Of a stretch of 64,000 nucleotides of DNA, positions 49,490 to 64,000 are shown in pieces. The notes below the pieces were generated by a model, which was not told the DNA's origin, searched no databases, and saw only the letters and a list, made by a program, of their open reading frames with translations. Source of the DNA: Syngnathus acus. Lineage: Eukaryota; Chordata; Actinopteri; Syngnathiformes; Syngnathidae. Position 1 is the stretch's first letter. Each line of letters begins with the position of its first letter. The stretch lies in assembly GCF_901709675.1 (NCBI RefSeq), contig NC_051102.1, forward strand, positions 6,793,412-6,857,411, written 5' to 3'. Both the position numbers and the translations under genes were made by a program.

Positions 49490-49989
49490 ACCACTAGCAT
49501 CAGTTATATATTGTATCGACCCGTCTGAGATAGAGTCTTGGACAAATAGACTTTTTCCATATTTGAATCGTGCACAAGGAAGTGCACATACGCTACAATA
49601 AACACAACTTTATAATTCGGTACGAAGCTGTGCAAGGTTTGATTTTGATGACAGACAATAGGTGTGTTGACAAGAATTGCTTTCCACCACCATCTGGAGC
49701 AGAAGCTGGCCGGGCTTGACACTGTGCGGCGTAGACGATGCCGGAGCCAGCGACACGCCGAGATTGACCTCCTTGTGCAATGAATGGATGTCGTTGCGTT
49801 TGGCACGGGGACAAGTAAGTCAAGAAGGTGGGGGTGGACAGTCTGGACCTGGCAGACGGTGCACGGGGCGGGGAAGATTTCTGGATATCAACTAACAAAT
49901 TGACCCAAACAGAAACATTGACATTAAATTGACTTGCGCTAATTAGTTTCTTTTTTTTAATATATATATTTCACTTACCATAAATGGGT

Positions 49990-51140
49990 TACCGTATTTT
50001 CCGGACTATAAAGCGCACCTAAAAACCTAAAATTTTCTCAAAAGCCGACAGTGTGCCTTAGGGTCCGGTGTGCCTTATATATGGATCAATTGATGAATTT
50101 GTTGATCCATACTGGTTGTACACAGTGCTCTGCCAAAATGTTTCAGTACGTTTTAGTACGACTAGTAAATTACAAGTTCGCATCGCTTCCCAGCATTACG
50201 GCAACCGTGGTCAGGGAGCGTCACTGAATAGCTGTTGTACCCGTGAGGCTATTTCATTTCAAAATAGGCTGCTCCGTTAATGTTTCGAGTAAATTTACGG
50301 ATCAATATGGAAGGGAAACACAGGTAAGCAGTACCAATGTGTTAGATCGAATTTTAGTCAGTTCCGATCATTTTATAGGAGATCGTTTGAGAAACGCGAT
50401 TGTTTACACTTTGCTGAGGCTCATGGGAGTCTGCGGGTGGCTAATGCTATAATGATAGCTGCCATACGCACGAGGCTATTTCATGTCAAAATAGGCTGCT
50501 CTGTTAATGTTCCGAGTAAATTTACGGATCAATATGGAAGGGAAACACAGGTGAGCAGTACCAATGTGTTAGATCGAATTTTAGTCAGTTCCGATCATTT
50601 TATAGGAGATCGTTTGAGAAACGCGATTGTTTACACTTTGCTGAGGCTCGTGGGAGTTTGCAGGTGGCTAATGCTATAATGATAGCTGCTATACGCACGA
50701 GGCTATTTTATGTCAAAATAGGCTGCTCTGTTAATGTTTCGACTAAATTCACGGATCGATATGGAAGGGAAACACAGGTAAGCAGTACCAATTTAATTAA
50801 AATTGAATTGTTTGTGGCACCCTGCGGAAAACAACTCACACACATAGAGAAATTACTGGCGTTTATTAAACAGCGGAATACGTTTACAGAATGAAATATG
50901 TTTGACTTAGTCGTAATTACAGAAGGCAAATATATGTCATTGGCGTGGTTAAAACAGATTGATTATTTCATTTTAAGTGAGCAGTTAATCAACTTTTTTG
51001 TTAAGTCATTCCATTTTTCCATGATTTATTATGAGGTCAGATTGCTACTGCTCTCTGACATGTTGTAGATTTTTGCACAGGTTAAGGCCACCACCCGCAA
51101 TATGGTCCAAAAGGTGCACATTAAGGCTTTATAGCTGGAC
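49990..51140. mobile_element. Non-autonomous TIR element with internal tandem repeats
   Basis: The left end reads GTATTTTCCGGACTATAAAG, then CGCACCT. The right end, read on the opposite strand, gives CCAGCTATAAAGCCTTAATG, then TGCACCTTTTGG. The ends are therefore degenerate inverted repeats sharing CTATAAAG and GCACCT. The interior holds two and a half copies of a 227-bp unit (GGCTGCTCYGTTAATGTT at about 50268, 50495 and 50722). It has no transposase. I recognise the end sequence as a common fish interspersed repeat but cannot name the family. Confidence 0.65.
50240..50800. repeat. 227-bp tandem repeat, about 2.5 copies
   Basis: Units contain AAATAGGCTGCTCTGTTAAT, GGAAGGGAAACACAGGT and GATCGTTTGAGAAACGCGAT. 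The spacing between successive copies is 227 bp. Apparent 70-80 residue frames in each unit are repeat artefacts. Confidence 0.88.
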
Positions 51141-51234
51141 TTGATCTAAGCGCGCAGAACCAGTTCTACTGAAGCCCATCGCTACTGGTGTCTGTCAGAA
51201 AGAATTCAATTCCAAGGTTGGGCTCCGTTGGTGA

Positions 51235-54200
51235 TCACAGCTTGGCCTTTCCTGGTGCCACCTGAAGGTTCTGAAGCTTCATGGCCATGCCCATATTCCC
51301 AGTAATCTTCAGCTTGCCCTTGAAAAATGCCTGAGGAGAAATATGTTCGGTGAAGAACACTTGATTTTGACAGATGTACACTAAGAAATCGGCTATTCAC
51401 AGCCACGGGACCGACAACAGTTAGGTGAGAGAGCGTTATGGAACATACCGTTTGAGCGTTCAATTTTCCCGTCATCAGCTCCAGTAGATCTTGATCACTC
51501 ATGGTCAAGGTGCAGTCGGCCTTGGTACCTGAAAACAATGACTCACATTGGACACACTGTAGCTTTCTGTTTTTTTTTTAATAATAATAATAATGTCATC
51601 TTCAAGTTCCATATCTGTGTGATGCGTTGAAGTTGCAGTGAAATACCTGCTTGATTGGTGACGCAACCATTTCCATTCTTCACATCCACAAACCATGTGG
51701 CCTCCTTGCCATTGGGTCCGTCTTTCACTTGGAAAGCAAACACGCCGCCAACCTTCTTGACCAGATTTGCTCCTTCCTGCAAGAGGACAAAAAAGCTGCC
51801 CTAAAACAATCTTCAAATCATTCAATTCATGCTTGGGGAAAGATCGTCAAGGAACAAAACGACATTTTGTTGAGTGGAGGAAGCCAGACCAAACCATCAA
51901 GTCTAATGCTCGCCATACCTCCTGCAGATGTTTTTCAATCTCCTTGAAGACAGCGTATGATTTAAAGGCCTCCAAGTCGTTGCCCGCACTTGTAGCCACT
52001 GCGCCCACGTGGGAACTGAAGAAGCAAAAATAGCCCTCGACTCAAACGAATTGTATGGTAGGGATACTGAGGAATTCTCTCGTACCGGCTGAGCCCCTGT
52101 GTGAATCCCATCCTGTACAGCGCGACCACCACGGCTCCTCCCAAGCCAATGTTGTGCTGCAAGGCCACCTTGGCACCCGGGACTTGCCTCTTGCCGGCCT
52201 GACCTCGGAGCTGCCAGCAGAGCTCGGCACATTGGGCCAACCCTGGCCGAAGATGAGCACACATGAGGCCTTTTTTTGTGCATCGACCACTTCTGATCTG
52301 AAAGGCTTAATATATCAAGTGGTTCTTGTAAAGACTTCAGAACCACAAACGGCAAGGACTGCTCCAATATGATGGGACGCACGCCATCTAGTGGCCATCG
52401 TCAGAACTGTTTGTTTAAACCTTGACGGCTTTACAAAATGGAAAGTGTGTGTGTACCTGTCGCTCCTAAAGGATGTCCTTTGGAGATGAGACCGCCGCTG
52501 GGGTTGATCACATACTTGCCGCCATACGTGTTGTCCCCTCGCTCAATCAGCTCTGCTCCTTTACCTGTCCGGAGGAAAAACAACCAATCGCATCATGCGC
52601 AATCAACAAGCGGAGATCCTAAAAGCTGGCTATTTATTTCCATCGCATCTGCCACAAGGAGCTTTTGGACTTTCTTGGTGCACATGAATCATCTCGTCTG
52701 TTGTGATAAGCCAGGGGGGAATTGATTTTATATTGCCGGTTAGACTTTTTATGAGCCTCTTTGCTTGGTTTCCATGGATCTCTTTGCAGTCGCCTGATTA
52801 TGACTGCACAAGCAGACTGTCATCAAAGTTTTATCCTGCTTGAATTGTGATTTGTACCTTCAGGGCAGAGTCCCAGGGCCTCGTAGGTGATGAGCTCGTT
52901 AGCAGAGAAGCAGTCGTGCAGCTCCACGACGTCAACGTCGGCAGGCTGCAGACCCGCCGCTTGGAAACACTTTTGGGCCGCCACTCGCGACATGTCGTAG
53001 CCCACCTGAACGTCCGTAGCGTGTCATCATTGCACGGAGGACACGGACGGGGCGGTGCCATTTCCGGTGCTCACCATCTTGATGCAACTGTTTTCGTCAA
53101 AAGTGGTGTTCAGGTCAGTCACCATCTCTTGGGCCAGGATCTCCACGGCTTGCTTCTCCAGACGGTGGCGCCTAACAAAGTCCTCACTTGCCAAAACTAC
53201 AGCACCGGCGCCATCTGATGTGGGGCTAACAAATGGACGATGGTAAGATGCTTTTGTTTTTATTCCTTCTAGCCAAAAATGGAATGAATGAATGAGAGTA
53301 TCTTACCAGCACTGCAGAAGAGTCAAATATTCAAAGACCTTCCTTGAGTTCATGACCTGCTCCAGAGTGTATTCATCTTGAAACTGAGAATAACTACACA
53401 TAAAGAACATTGTTAGCTTAGCGCTAGCAACCTCCTAAATGCACTGTGTACGTAGTTTTGTAACGCACGGGTTGTTGGTAGAATGTTTGTGGTTTTTCCA
53501 GGCGATCTTGGCAAAGTGCTCCGGTTTAGTGCCTGCAAATGAGACCGCTTAGACACAATGGAGCGTTCATCTTTCCCAAAATGCCGGCGCTACCATATTT
53601 CTCCATGTGCTCCCTGCCGGCATTGCCGAACATCTGCGCAGCTGGCGGAGCGGCCACCATCCCGTAACGGTTGATCATCACCTCCATGTGCTTGTCCATG
53701 GGACTGGTCCTGTCCATGTACTGGGAGAAGAAAACATGAAAAGTCGAACTTGAGTGGTAAGTAAGTAAGTTGAAAGTTTGAGCATTTTTTTGTTGTTGTT
53801 TTTTTTTACCTTAGAGGACAAAGAGCCCCTCTCCATCTTTTCGAATCCAAGTGCAAGCACACAGTCGGAAAGACCTAAAGTAAGAAATTCTTAGAGGAGC
53901 TTATTTTTTAAATCAACCTATTTGATGCCCATCTCTCATATTCACACAAACATTTGTGGTACCTTGACTTAACATTTATACCACCAGTCCACCTGCAGAA
54001 AGGCACATGATGCCAGAAGACAAGACGTTGAGGAAAATACTCTTGCTTAACTCACCTCCTTGGATCAGCTGCCGTGCCATGTAGAGGGCAGTGGAGCCGG
54101 TGGAGCAATTATTATTGACGTTAATGATGGGGATGCCGGTCAGGCCCAGGCTGTGGTAAATGGCCCTCTGACCACACGTGGAGTCGCCTAAGACACAAAC

Positions 54201-55320
54201 GCCAAGGAGAGGAAAAGGTGCATCAGATGAACATTTTTGGTATAAGGTCAAGAAAAGCGGCACCATTGATTCCTGATGGCTACAAATGATATGCGTTACC
54301 ATAGACATATCCCACACAGGCTTGCTGGATTGCAGAGTATGGGATTCCGGCATCCGCAAGAGCCTTTTCACCTGCAAAAAAAATAAATTTCACATGTATT
54401 CTGATATTCTTGTGAATGGCTAGGCAATGTCCAAATTCTGTTTGGATAAGCACCCGCTTCCTTGGCCATGTCAGGGTAGTCATAGTCGCCTCGGGCTCCG
54501 GGCTTGTCAAACTGTAGCAAAAACATACGTACGTGAAAAACACAAGCATGTTTGATTCTATGATTTAATTATGGAACAGAATTTTGGTGCGACAACCTAG
54601 CCTACCCACAAATATGAATCATTTATTTCACCCCCCCTTCTTATTTATGTAGCACATTTCATCCACAGCCAAAGTGCAACACCTAAAATCATTTACAAAC
54701 CGCTAAAGCCAAATCAAAGAAAATAAAAGTTGCGAACTTAGAATTATAAAAATATATATTGACACTGATTAAATGCATTTACAAACAGACGTTTGAAAGC
54801 AAACTGAAGAAATAAAAAGCAGATTAAAGAAACTCATTTAATTGTTAAATGTAGCAAAAATTACAAAACAATAAGATAAGCTGTAAGAATTCAACCACAG
54901 GTAATTCAGCCATAAAAAGATTGAGTTCACGCAAGACAATCTTTGACTGCGTTTCAAAGGGAGGGCAGGGGTCAAATGACCCTTTACACACATTTTGCAT
55001 TGACATGAACTATGGACTGAGACAGTTACATAACTATCGAATAGCAACATCTATTAAGACGAAAACTAAACTCGCAAAAGTTCAAACAGCAATGACCACA
55101 AAATAAATATGGATCGGTAAGGGCTCACTTTCTCAGATAATCTTGCAAATGCTCTTATGTTTAGCGAGCACTACTTCGTACTTAGTCAAGGGTACACACC
55201 ACAGCAATAGTGTTGAACAGTCGCAAACACTGTTACAAAGAGTCCAGCAGTTTCGATTTCATTTACCTTGGTCATGCCAACTCCGATGACAAACACGCGA
55301 TTTTTGCTTGCAGGAGCCAT
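51235..55320 (-). CDS. scp2: Sterol carrier protein 2 / peroxisomal 3-ketoacyl-CoA thiolase (SCPx)
   Basis: Sixteen exons give 541 residues (human 547): 55267-55320, 54454-54511, 54300-54371, 54056-54187, 53810-53874, 53594-53720, 53469-53532, 53307-53393, 53075-53225, 52858-53005, 52457-52564, 52086-52242, 51919-52015, 51647-51776, 51449-51528 and 51235-51330. The N-terminal thiolase domain has the nucleophilic Cys in [19 protein letters not shown], the active-site [16 protein letters not shown] and [14 protein letters not shown]. The C-terminal sterol-carrier domain follows ([40 protein letters not shown]). The protein ends GKAKL, a PTS1 peroxisome import signal. It acts in branched-chain fatty acid and bile-acid side-chain beta-oxidation and lipid transfer. 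In mammals a separate internal promoter makes the short SCP2 form; its position cannot be seen here. A transposon begins 46 bp upstream of the start codon. Confidence 0.96.
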
Positions 55321-55494
55321 AGTTGGATGTTTGTTGTTGTGTGAACTGTCAGTATGGCATCGGAACTAGTGTTGGCTCGTGAGTGAACGATTCGTTCAAA
55401 AGAACGAGTCTTTTCAGTGAACTTTTCCGTTCATATGACTTCAACCAGTAGGTGTCAGTAATGCGCATTGAAGCTGGTGCCAAAAACAAAACGA

Positions 55495-55735
55495 AGAAGA
55501 AAATGACGTAACTTCCTGTTCACGAACGAGTCGTGAATTGCATTTCCCGTTCATCAACTGAACGGATCTGTGAGTGAACGAGTCAGTGAGTGAGTGCTTT
55601 GCATTTCCAGTTCATCGCGAGAACGGATCAGTGAGGGAACAAATTCGGATTTTCCCGTTTGCGAACGAGTCAATGGGTGAACTGCCTTCCTTCCCGTGCA
55701 TCAACGGATCAGTCAGTGAACGTGTGGCGCTCCCT
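55495..55735. repeat. Imperfect direct repeats within the hAT-like element
   Basis: About four degenerate copies of roughly 60 bp contain CCCGTTCATCAACTGAACGG or variants followed by ATCAGTGAGTGAACGAGT. They are non-coding. Confidence 0.7.
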
Positions 55736-55954
55736 CCTGGCGTGAACTATGTAAGCCAGAATGTCGATTTATGTTTTGCCAAGGAAAGAAAGAACCATTC
55801 AACGGAAACATCACTTCTTTTATGCACGTTTTCTCCAAGCTAACGGCTAACTTTATTGCATGAAGGGATGCGCCGTTATGCAAAAACGGGGACATTATGC
55901 TTCTCTTTGGGTAATCTTTATTTTATCACACCTATAGTAGTTTTTAAATAACGT

Positions 55955-56455
55955 GTATGCATATCAAAGTCTGCTTTATTGTCAACCTCTTCACATGCCA
56001 AGACACACAAAGAAATCGAAATTACGTTTCCACTATCCCACGGTGACAAGACATAGTACACGACATACATACAAGCAAACAACACAAAATAAAAACAAGA
56101 AGGCACAAACAATGAATAATAAGAATGATGAATAAATAATAAATAAACAAATAACACAATAGATAAATAAATAAGAGGAGCAAAACGGAGCAAGTGTGCA
56201 TACAGCAGCCAGCCAGAATATAGCGCAAAAGTACAGGACGCTACGCAGAAGGGGGGAGAGAGTTCAGGATCCTAACAGCCTGGAGTACGAAGCTGTTGGT
56301 GAGTCTGGTGGTGCGGGAGCGCAGGCTCCTGTACCTCTTCCCAGAGGGCAGAAGATCGAACAAAGAGTGAGCGGGGTGACTCACATCACTCACAATCGTG
56401 GTCGCCTTGCGGGTGAGATGGGAGGTGTAAATGTCCTTCAAGGACGGGAGTGAAT
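55955..56455. mobile_element. Interspersed repeat fragment nested in the element
   Basis: The segment runs from TCTGCTTTATTGTCAACCTC to about GGGAGGTGTAAATGTCC, with AACAGCCTGGAGTACGAAGC and GCAGGCTCCTGTACCTCTTC. I recognise it as a high-copy fish repeat but cannot assign a family. A translated minus-strand fragment (RYRSLRSRTTRLTNSFVLQA) is a residue of such repeats, not a host gene. Confidence 0.5.
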
Positions 56456-56755
56456 ATACGCCTAAATATTGTTATCCAATATATCTACTGCAATTTCACA
56501 TTAGATTGCTGGTTTGAAATTTACTTTTATTATTATTATTTTAATAAACATCAAAACCTGTTAAAACTTGTCTGGTGTTTTATTCCTTGTTTTTATTTTT
56601 TTGGCCATGAAAACAAAAATCTTGGTTAACTGCTTTATATGACAATATGTATATGTGTTTTACGTTGTGTAATATGTGTTGGTGTCCCCCCCAAATAAAG
56701 AGCAAGTAGTCAAATACACATTCTTTACACGTACAAAAAATGCATAAAGTTATTA

Positions 56756-58335
56756 GGTACACCTGAAAATGGTGGTGTACCTACTGGAGTGTCTGTGTGA
56801 CGTCACAGATCAACCAGCCAATCAGAAAGTGGGGGTGAGGGCGGGTGTGGCACTTTTCATTTTCAGTTAAGCTTTGGCCATGATATTTCCCTAATAAAGT
56901 GGCCTGTTATTAGGTACACTTAAAAATGGCGGTGTACCTAATGAAGTGTCCAAGTGACATCACAGATCAAACAGCCAATCAGAAAGTGGGGGTGAGGGCG
57001 GGTGTGGCACTTTTCACTTAAACCAGGTCGACATGACCTCCAGTCCTCGAGGGGCCGCGTTCCAATATGTTTTCCAAGTTACCCTCGTTAAGTGCACCTG
57101 CGTGAAAAGTTTTAGCCACCTTCACGTTCTGCAGGAGCTAAAACTTTTCACGCAGGTGCGTTTAACGAGGGTAACTTGGAAAACATATTGGAACGCGGCC
57201 CGAGGACTAGAGCTTGACACCTGTGACATTTGACCATGATATTTCCCTAATAAAGTGGCCTGTTATTAGGTACACTTGAAAATGGCGGTGTACCTAATGG
57301 AGTGTCCGTGTGATTCCCTCGTTAAGTGCACCTGCGGGAAAAGTTTTAGCCACTTTCACGTTCTGCAGGAGCTAAAACTTTTCACGCAGGTGCGTTTAAC
57401 GAGGGTAACTTGGAAAACATATTGGAACGCGGCCCAAGGACTAGAGCTTGACACCTGTGACCTATGACCATGATATTTCCCTAATAAAGTGGCCTGTTAT
57501 TAGGTACACTTGAAAATGGCGGTGTACCTAATGGAGTGTCCGTGTGATTCCCTCGTTAAGTGCACCTGCGGGAAAAGTTTTAGCCACTTTCACGTTCTGC
57601 AGGAGCTAAAACTTTTCACGCAGGTGCGTTTAACGAGGGTAACTTGGAAAACATATTGGAACGCGGCCCGAGGACGAGAGCTTGACACCTGTGACCTTTG
57701 ACCATGATATTTCCCTAATAAAGTGGCCTGTTATTAGGTACACTTGAAAATGGCGGTGTACCTAATGGAGTGTCCGTGTGATTCCCTCGTTAAGTGCACC
57801 TGCGGGAAAAGTTTTAGCCACTTTCACGTTCTGGAGGAGCTAAAACTTTTCACGCAGGTGCGTTTAACGAGGGTAACTTGGAAAACATATTGGAACGCGG
57901 CCCGAGGACTAGAGCTTGACACCTGTGACCTTTGACCATGATATTTCCCTAATAAAGTGGCCTGTTGTTAGGTACACTTGAAAATGGCGGTGTACCTAAT
58001 GGAGTGTCTGTGTGGTTCCCTCGTTAAGTGCACCTGCGTGAAAAGTTTTAGCTCCTGCAGAACTGAAAATGACCAAAAACTTTTCACGCAGGTGCACTTA
58101 ACGAGGGAATCTTGCAAAACATGTTGGAATGCGGCCCCGAGGACTAGAGCTTGACACCTATGACCTTTGACCATGATATTTCCCTAATAAAGTGGCCTGT
58201 TATTAGGTACACTTGAAAATGGCGGTGTACCTAATGGAGTGTCCGAGTGACGTCACAGATCAAACAGCCAATCAGAAAGTGGGGGTGAGGGCGGGTGTGG
58301 CACTTTTCGCTTTCCGTGAAGCTTTGACCATGATT
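56756..58335. repeat. 234-bp tandem array with long hairpins
   Basis: Copies start near 57040, 57265, 57500, 57734 and 57968. Three consecutive copies are exactly 234 bp apart. Each unit contains TTATTAGGTACACTTGAAAA, TGGCGGTGTACCTAATGGAG and an inverted repeat whose arms read CCCTCGTTAAGTGCACCTGC and (reverse) GCAGGTGCGTTTAACGAGGG. Partial copies with a shared GTGACGTCACAGATCAA / CCAATCAGAAAGTGGGGGTG segment flank the array on both sides (about 56795-56880, 56950-57020, 58245-58320). The 63-residue frames repeated inside are artefacts. Confidence 0.88.
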
Positions 58336-58489
58336 TTTAATTATTTGATTTATTAAAAAAAATAAATAAATATAAAAAAAAAGGATGTTTGTGTGTGTGG
58401 GAGGGGAGACGATTCGTTTGAACGACTCTTTTGGGTGAACTGATTCTAAAGATTCAGCTCACTTAAAAGAACTGGAATGCACATCACTA

Positions 58490-59026
58490 CACGGAACACG
58501 AACACTTCCGGTTTAATGGCTCGAAGGAAAAGATCGTATATTGTAAAGATCAGGCATCGCTGCACTTTTGCAAGTGTCGTCACTTTTGCAATCGCTTCCG
58601 ATTTAAAAAAAAAAAAAATTAATAGCAACATTCAGTTGGACGCGAGGTAAGAAGTGTGCTTATATAAATAGGTCAACTGCGAACGGTTTTCAAAGTTATT
58701 CAGGTTTCTCTAAATAATACGCAGAGTGAAAACTCTTTTCCAGTTATAAAAAGCTAAAACGCATTTTGGATAAATGTGACAATTTTTTTTATACTTTTTT
58801 TTTTTTTTAAGATGACCACAGGAGGGCTATTTTTTTCTATTCTATTTTCTAGAAAAAAAAATAATGATAATATATATATTTTGTTTTAGTAAAAAAATCA
58901 CCATGTATACTAAGACTTTTTTTTTTTAAGAGAGAAAATCACCATGTTTAGTAAGGCTTTTTTTATTAAAAAGAAAAAAAAAAAAAGACAAAGGCAACCA
59001 GAACATTTTTGGATACATAGTCAGAT
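58490..59026. promoter_or_regulatory. Probable ancestral scp2 promoter, then AT-rich spacer
   Basis: Immediately outside the transposon is ACTTCCGG (58503-58510), a consensus ETS site typical of housekeeping promoters, in GAACACTTCCGGTTTAATGG. It is inferred to be the original scp2 promoter, now about 3.1 kb from the coding start. The remainder to 59026 is AT-rich with A/T homopolymers and no coding. Confidence 0.45.
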
Positions 59027-59032
59027 TTTATT
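59027..59032 (-). promoter_or_regulatory. ap2m1 polyadenylation signal
   Basis: Minus-strand AATAAA about 760 bp after the ap2m1 stop codon; the interval 59033-59787 is the probable 3' UTR, with no competing coding seen. Confidence 0.55.
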
Positions 59033-59787
59033 GGACCGAACGATCACCAGGGCTACAAATATGAAGAAGTGGACAGTGGAAAGGTGAACACAAGGAGGAG
59101 ACATCACCTCTAAATCATAGTGCAGGGAGAGGGGCCTGATTTGCCGACACCTTTCGATAGAGTTGTAACGTTGGAAGAAGTTGGTCTTAGTGCTTTAGAT
59201 ACATTAAGGAAGAGTTGTTTTTTTCCTTTTAAAAAATCAAAACAAATGGGGTGGGGGGTGACCAACTAGCTGAGCTCATCAAGTCTGGAATGTCACTTTA
59301 GAGTGCAGTTGAGGTGGGCAACAATACAGAAGGGGAGCTCCAGGGGACATTTTTTTGAAGGGTGGACTACTCATACACAAGAACTATACCAAGATTCATG
59401 TGAAACCACAACAGCTACACGTCATCTTACCAGAGAGAATTCTAATGTTGAAGTGGCGCAGGACAAATTCAAGTCCATTTCTGTCGAGTGATAGCAGAAC
59501 AATAACACTGAATGAACACAACGGCGCCCCCTTGCTGCACTTGCCTTAGCGCCTGCTTTACTCATCACTACGAGATATACGATACAATAATTCACGTTTT
59601 GCATATATCCGGGCATGATGCCATATTGACTTTTTTTCTTTCTTTCAATGATGTCAAGTCAATCTCCAACACCTAGTTAGGAGGCGAGCGTATAAGAGAA
59701 GCGCTAAGAATAAATGGGAGCGGAGAGACAAAGAGGAACTGTGAAATTCAGTAAAAGGATGGATGGGGGCGGCTGCGACGTTCCACT

Positions 59788-63784
<3,997 letters not shown>

Positions 63785-64000
63785 GATGGCTGCTCCTCAG
63801 ACCCAACAAGCCATGATGAAACCAAACTCTGCCTGAGGACACACACGCACAGGCGATAAAGAGAGGAAGGAAAAGGGTGAAAGAGAGAGGGGGGGTGAAA
63901 GCTAGCATTAGTAACCATCACCACAGAGAGACATTCGTCCCTGTCCCCCTCCCCGCACACACTCATAGGAGCATAGAGATTCCATTTCCAAAATGCTTGA
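63785..64000 (-). other. ap2m1 5' UTR exon with a short uORF
   Basis: The exon carrying the start codon appears to begin near 63836 after a CCTCAG acceptor, so an upstream non-coding exon lies at or beyond the right edge. Its leader contains an upstream ATG (63814) that runs six codons to TGA (63797), ending 12 bases before the main start. The rest, to 64000, is intron-like. Confidence 0.5.

Larger units (their letters stand above)
49135..51234. other. Convergent 3' region of slc1a7 and scp2
   Basis: The slc1a7 3' UTR runs to about 49500. The region from about 49985 to 51145 is occupied by an inverted-repeat-bounded element with 227-bp internal tandem units. No coding is recognised between them. 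Confidence 0.6.
55367..58489. mobile_element. hAT-like composite element upstream of scp2
   Basis: The left end starts TAGTGTTGGCTCGTGAGTGA. The right end on the opposite strand starts TAGTGATGTGCATTCCAGTT. The 8 bp flanking it are ATCGGAAC (55359-55366) and CACGGAAC (58490-58497), identical at the last six positions, as expected for an 8-bp hAT target duplication. Both subterminal regions carry TTCGTT/AACGA motifs (ATTCGTTCAAAAGAACGA on the left, GATTCGTTTGAACGACTC on the right). The interior contains an older interspersed repeat and a 234-bp hairpin array. No transposase frame was seen. Confidence 0.72.

Noticed and set aside
50243-50894. Repeated 69-80 residue frames beginning RLFHVKIGCSVN
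   Set aside because: They follow the 227-bp tandem unit of a non-autonomous element; no transposase motif.
57276-57935. Three near-identical 63-residue frames
   Set aside because: They recur every 234 bp because the DNA is a tandem array; they have no start context or homology of their own.

Overview
This is a eukaryotic nuclear window from a ray-finned fish. All recognisable genes are intron-containing vertebrate genes with GT-AG junctions. Introns are short, intergenic spacers are small, and the protein variants look teleost-like. The compact layout suggests a small-genome percomorph teleost, but I cannot name the species. I saw no prokaryotic, viral or CRISPR content and no RNA gene I could support.

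Layout. On the minus strand from the left edge: the 3'-truncated N-terminal part of pde4b (338-649), a leprot/leprotl1-type gene (5581-6494), a complete pgm5-type phosphoglucomutase (7764-11125) and angptl3 (12171-14563). On the plus strand: a kank4-type KN-motif/ankyrin gene (18063-20775). It converges on the minus-strand reelin/apoE receptor gene lrp8 (22072-33580; first exon not found). The plus-strand pair tmem125 (35907-36605) and c1orf210/TEMP (37261-37975) follows, then minus-strand shisal2a (39257-40022), plus-strand slc1a7/EAAT5 (42483-49134), minus-strand scp2 (51235-55320) and minus-strand ap2m1 (59788-63784).

From general knowledge of the human map, most of these genes (pde4b, leprot, angptl3, kank4, lrp8, scp2, slc1a7, shisal2a, tmem125, c1orf210) have orthologs on human 1p31-1p34, so this is a condensed and shuffled piece of that synteny block. 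Ap2m1 (human 3q27) and pgm5 (human 9q) are additions. There is no operon-like logic. Shared themes are lipid handling (angptl3, lrp8, scp2), endocytic adaptor biology (ap2m1 with NPxY/YxxPhi cargo such as lrp8), and adhesion or talin-linked structures (pgm5, kank4).

Repeats. The 51.1-59 kb end is the most repeat-rich. A ~3.1 kb hAT-like composite element lies 46 bp upstream of the scp2 start codon, with a near-perfect 8-bp target duplication. It contains a 234-bp tandem array built around a long hairpin. Other repeats are a terminal-inverted-repeat element with 227-bp internal tandem units (about 49990-51140), a pogo-like MITE (41166-41499) inside a palindromic TATACGTATA-type array, and several intronic minisatellites.

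No clearly new biological system was found. The most notable points are the scp2 promoter insertion, the hairpin satellite, loss of the catalytic serine in the pgm5-type protein, and the absence of a leptin-receptor gene between leprot and pde4b. Exon boundaries were read by eye from reading frame and splice signals and may be off by a few bases.
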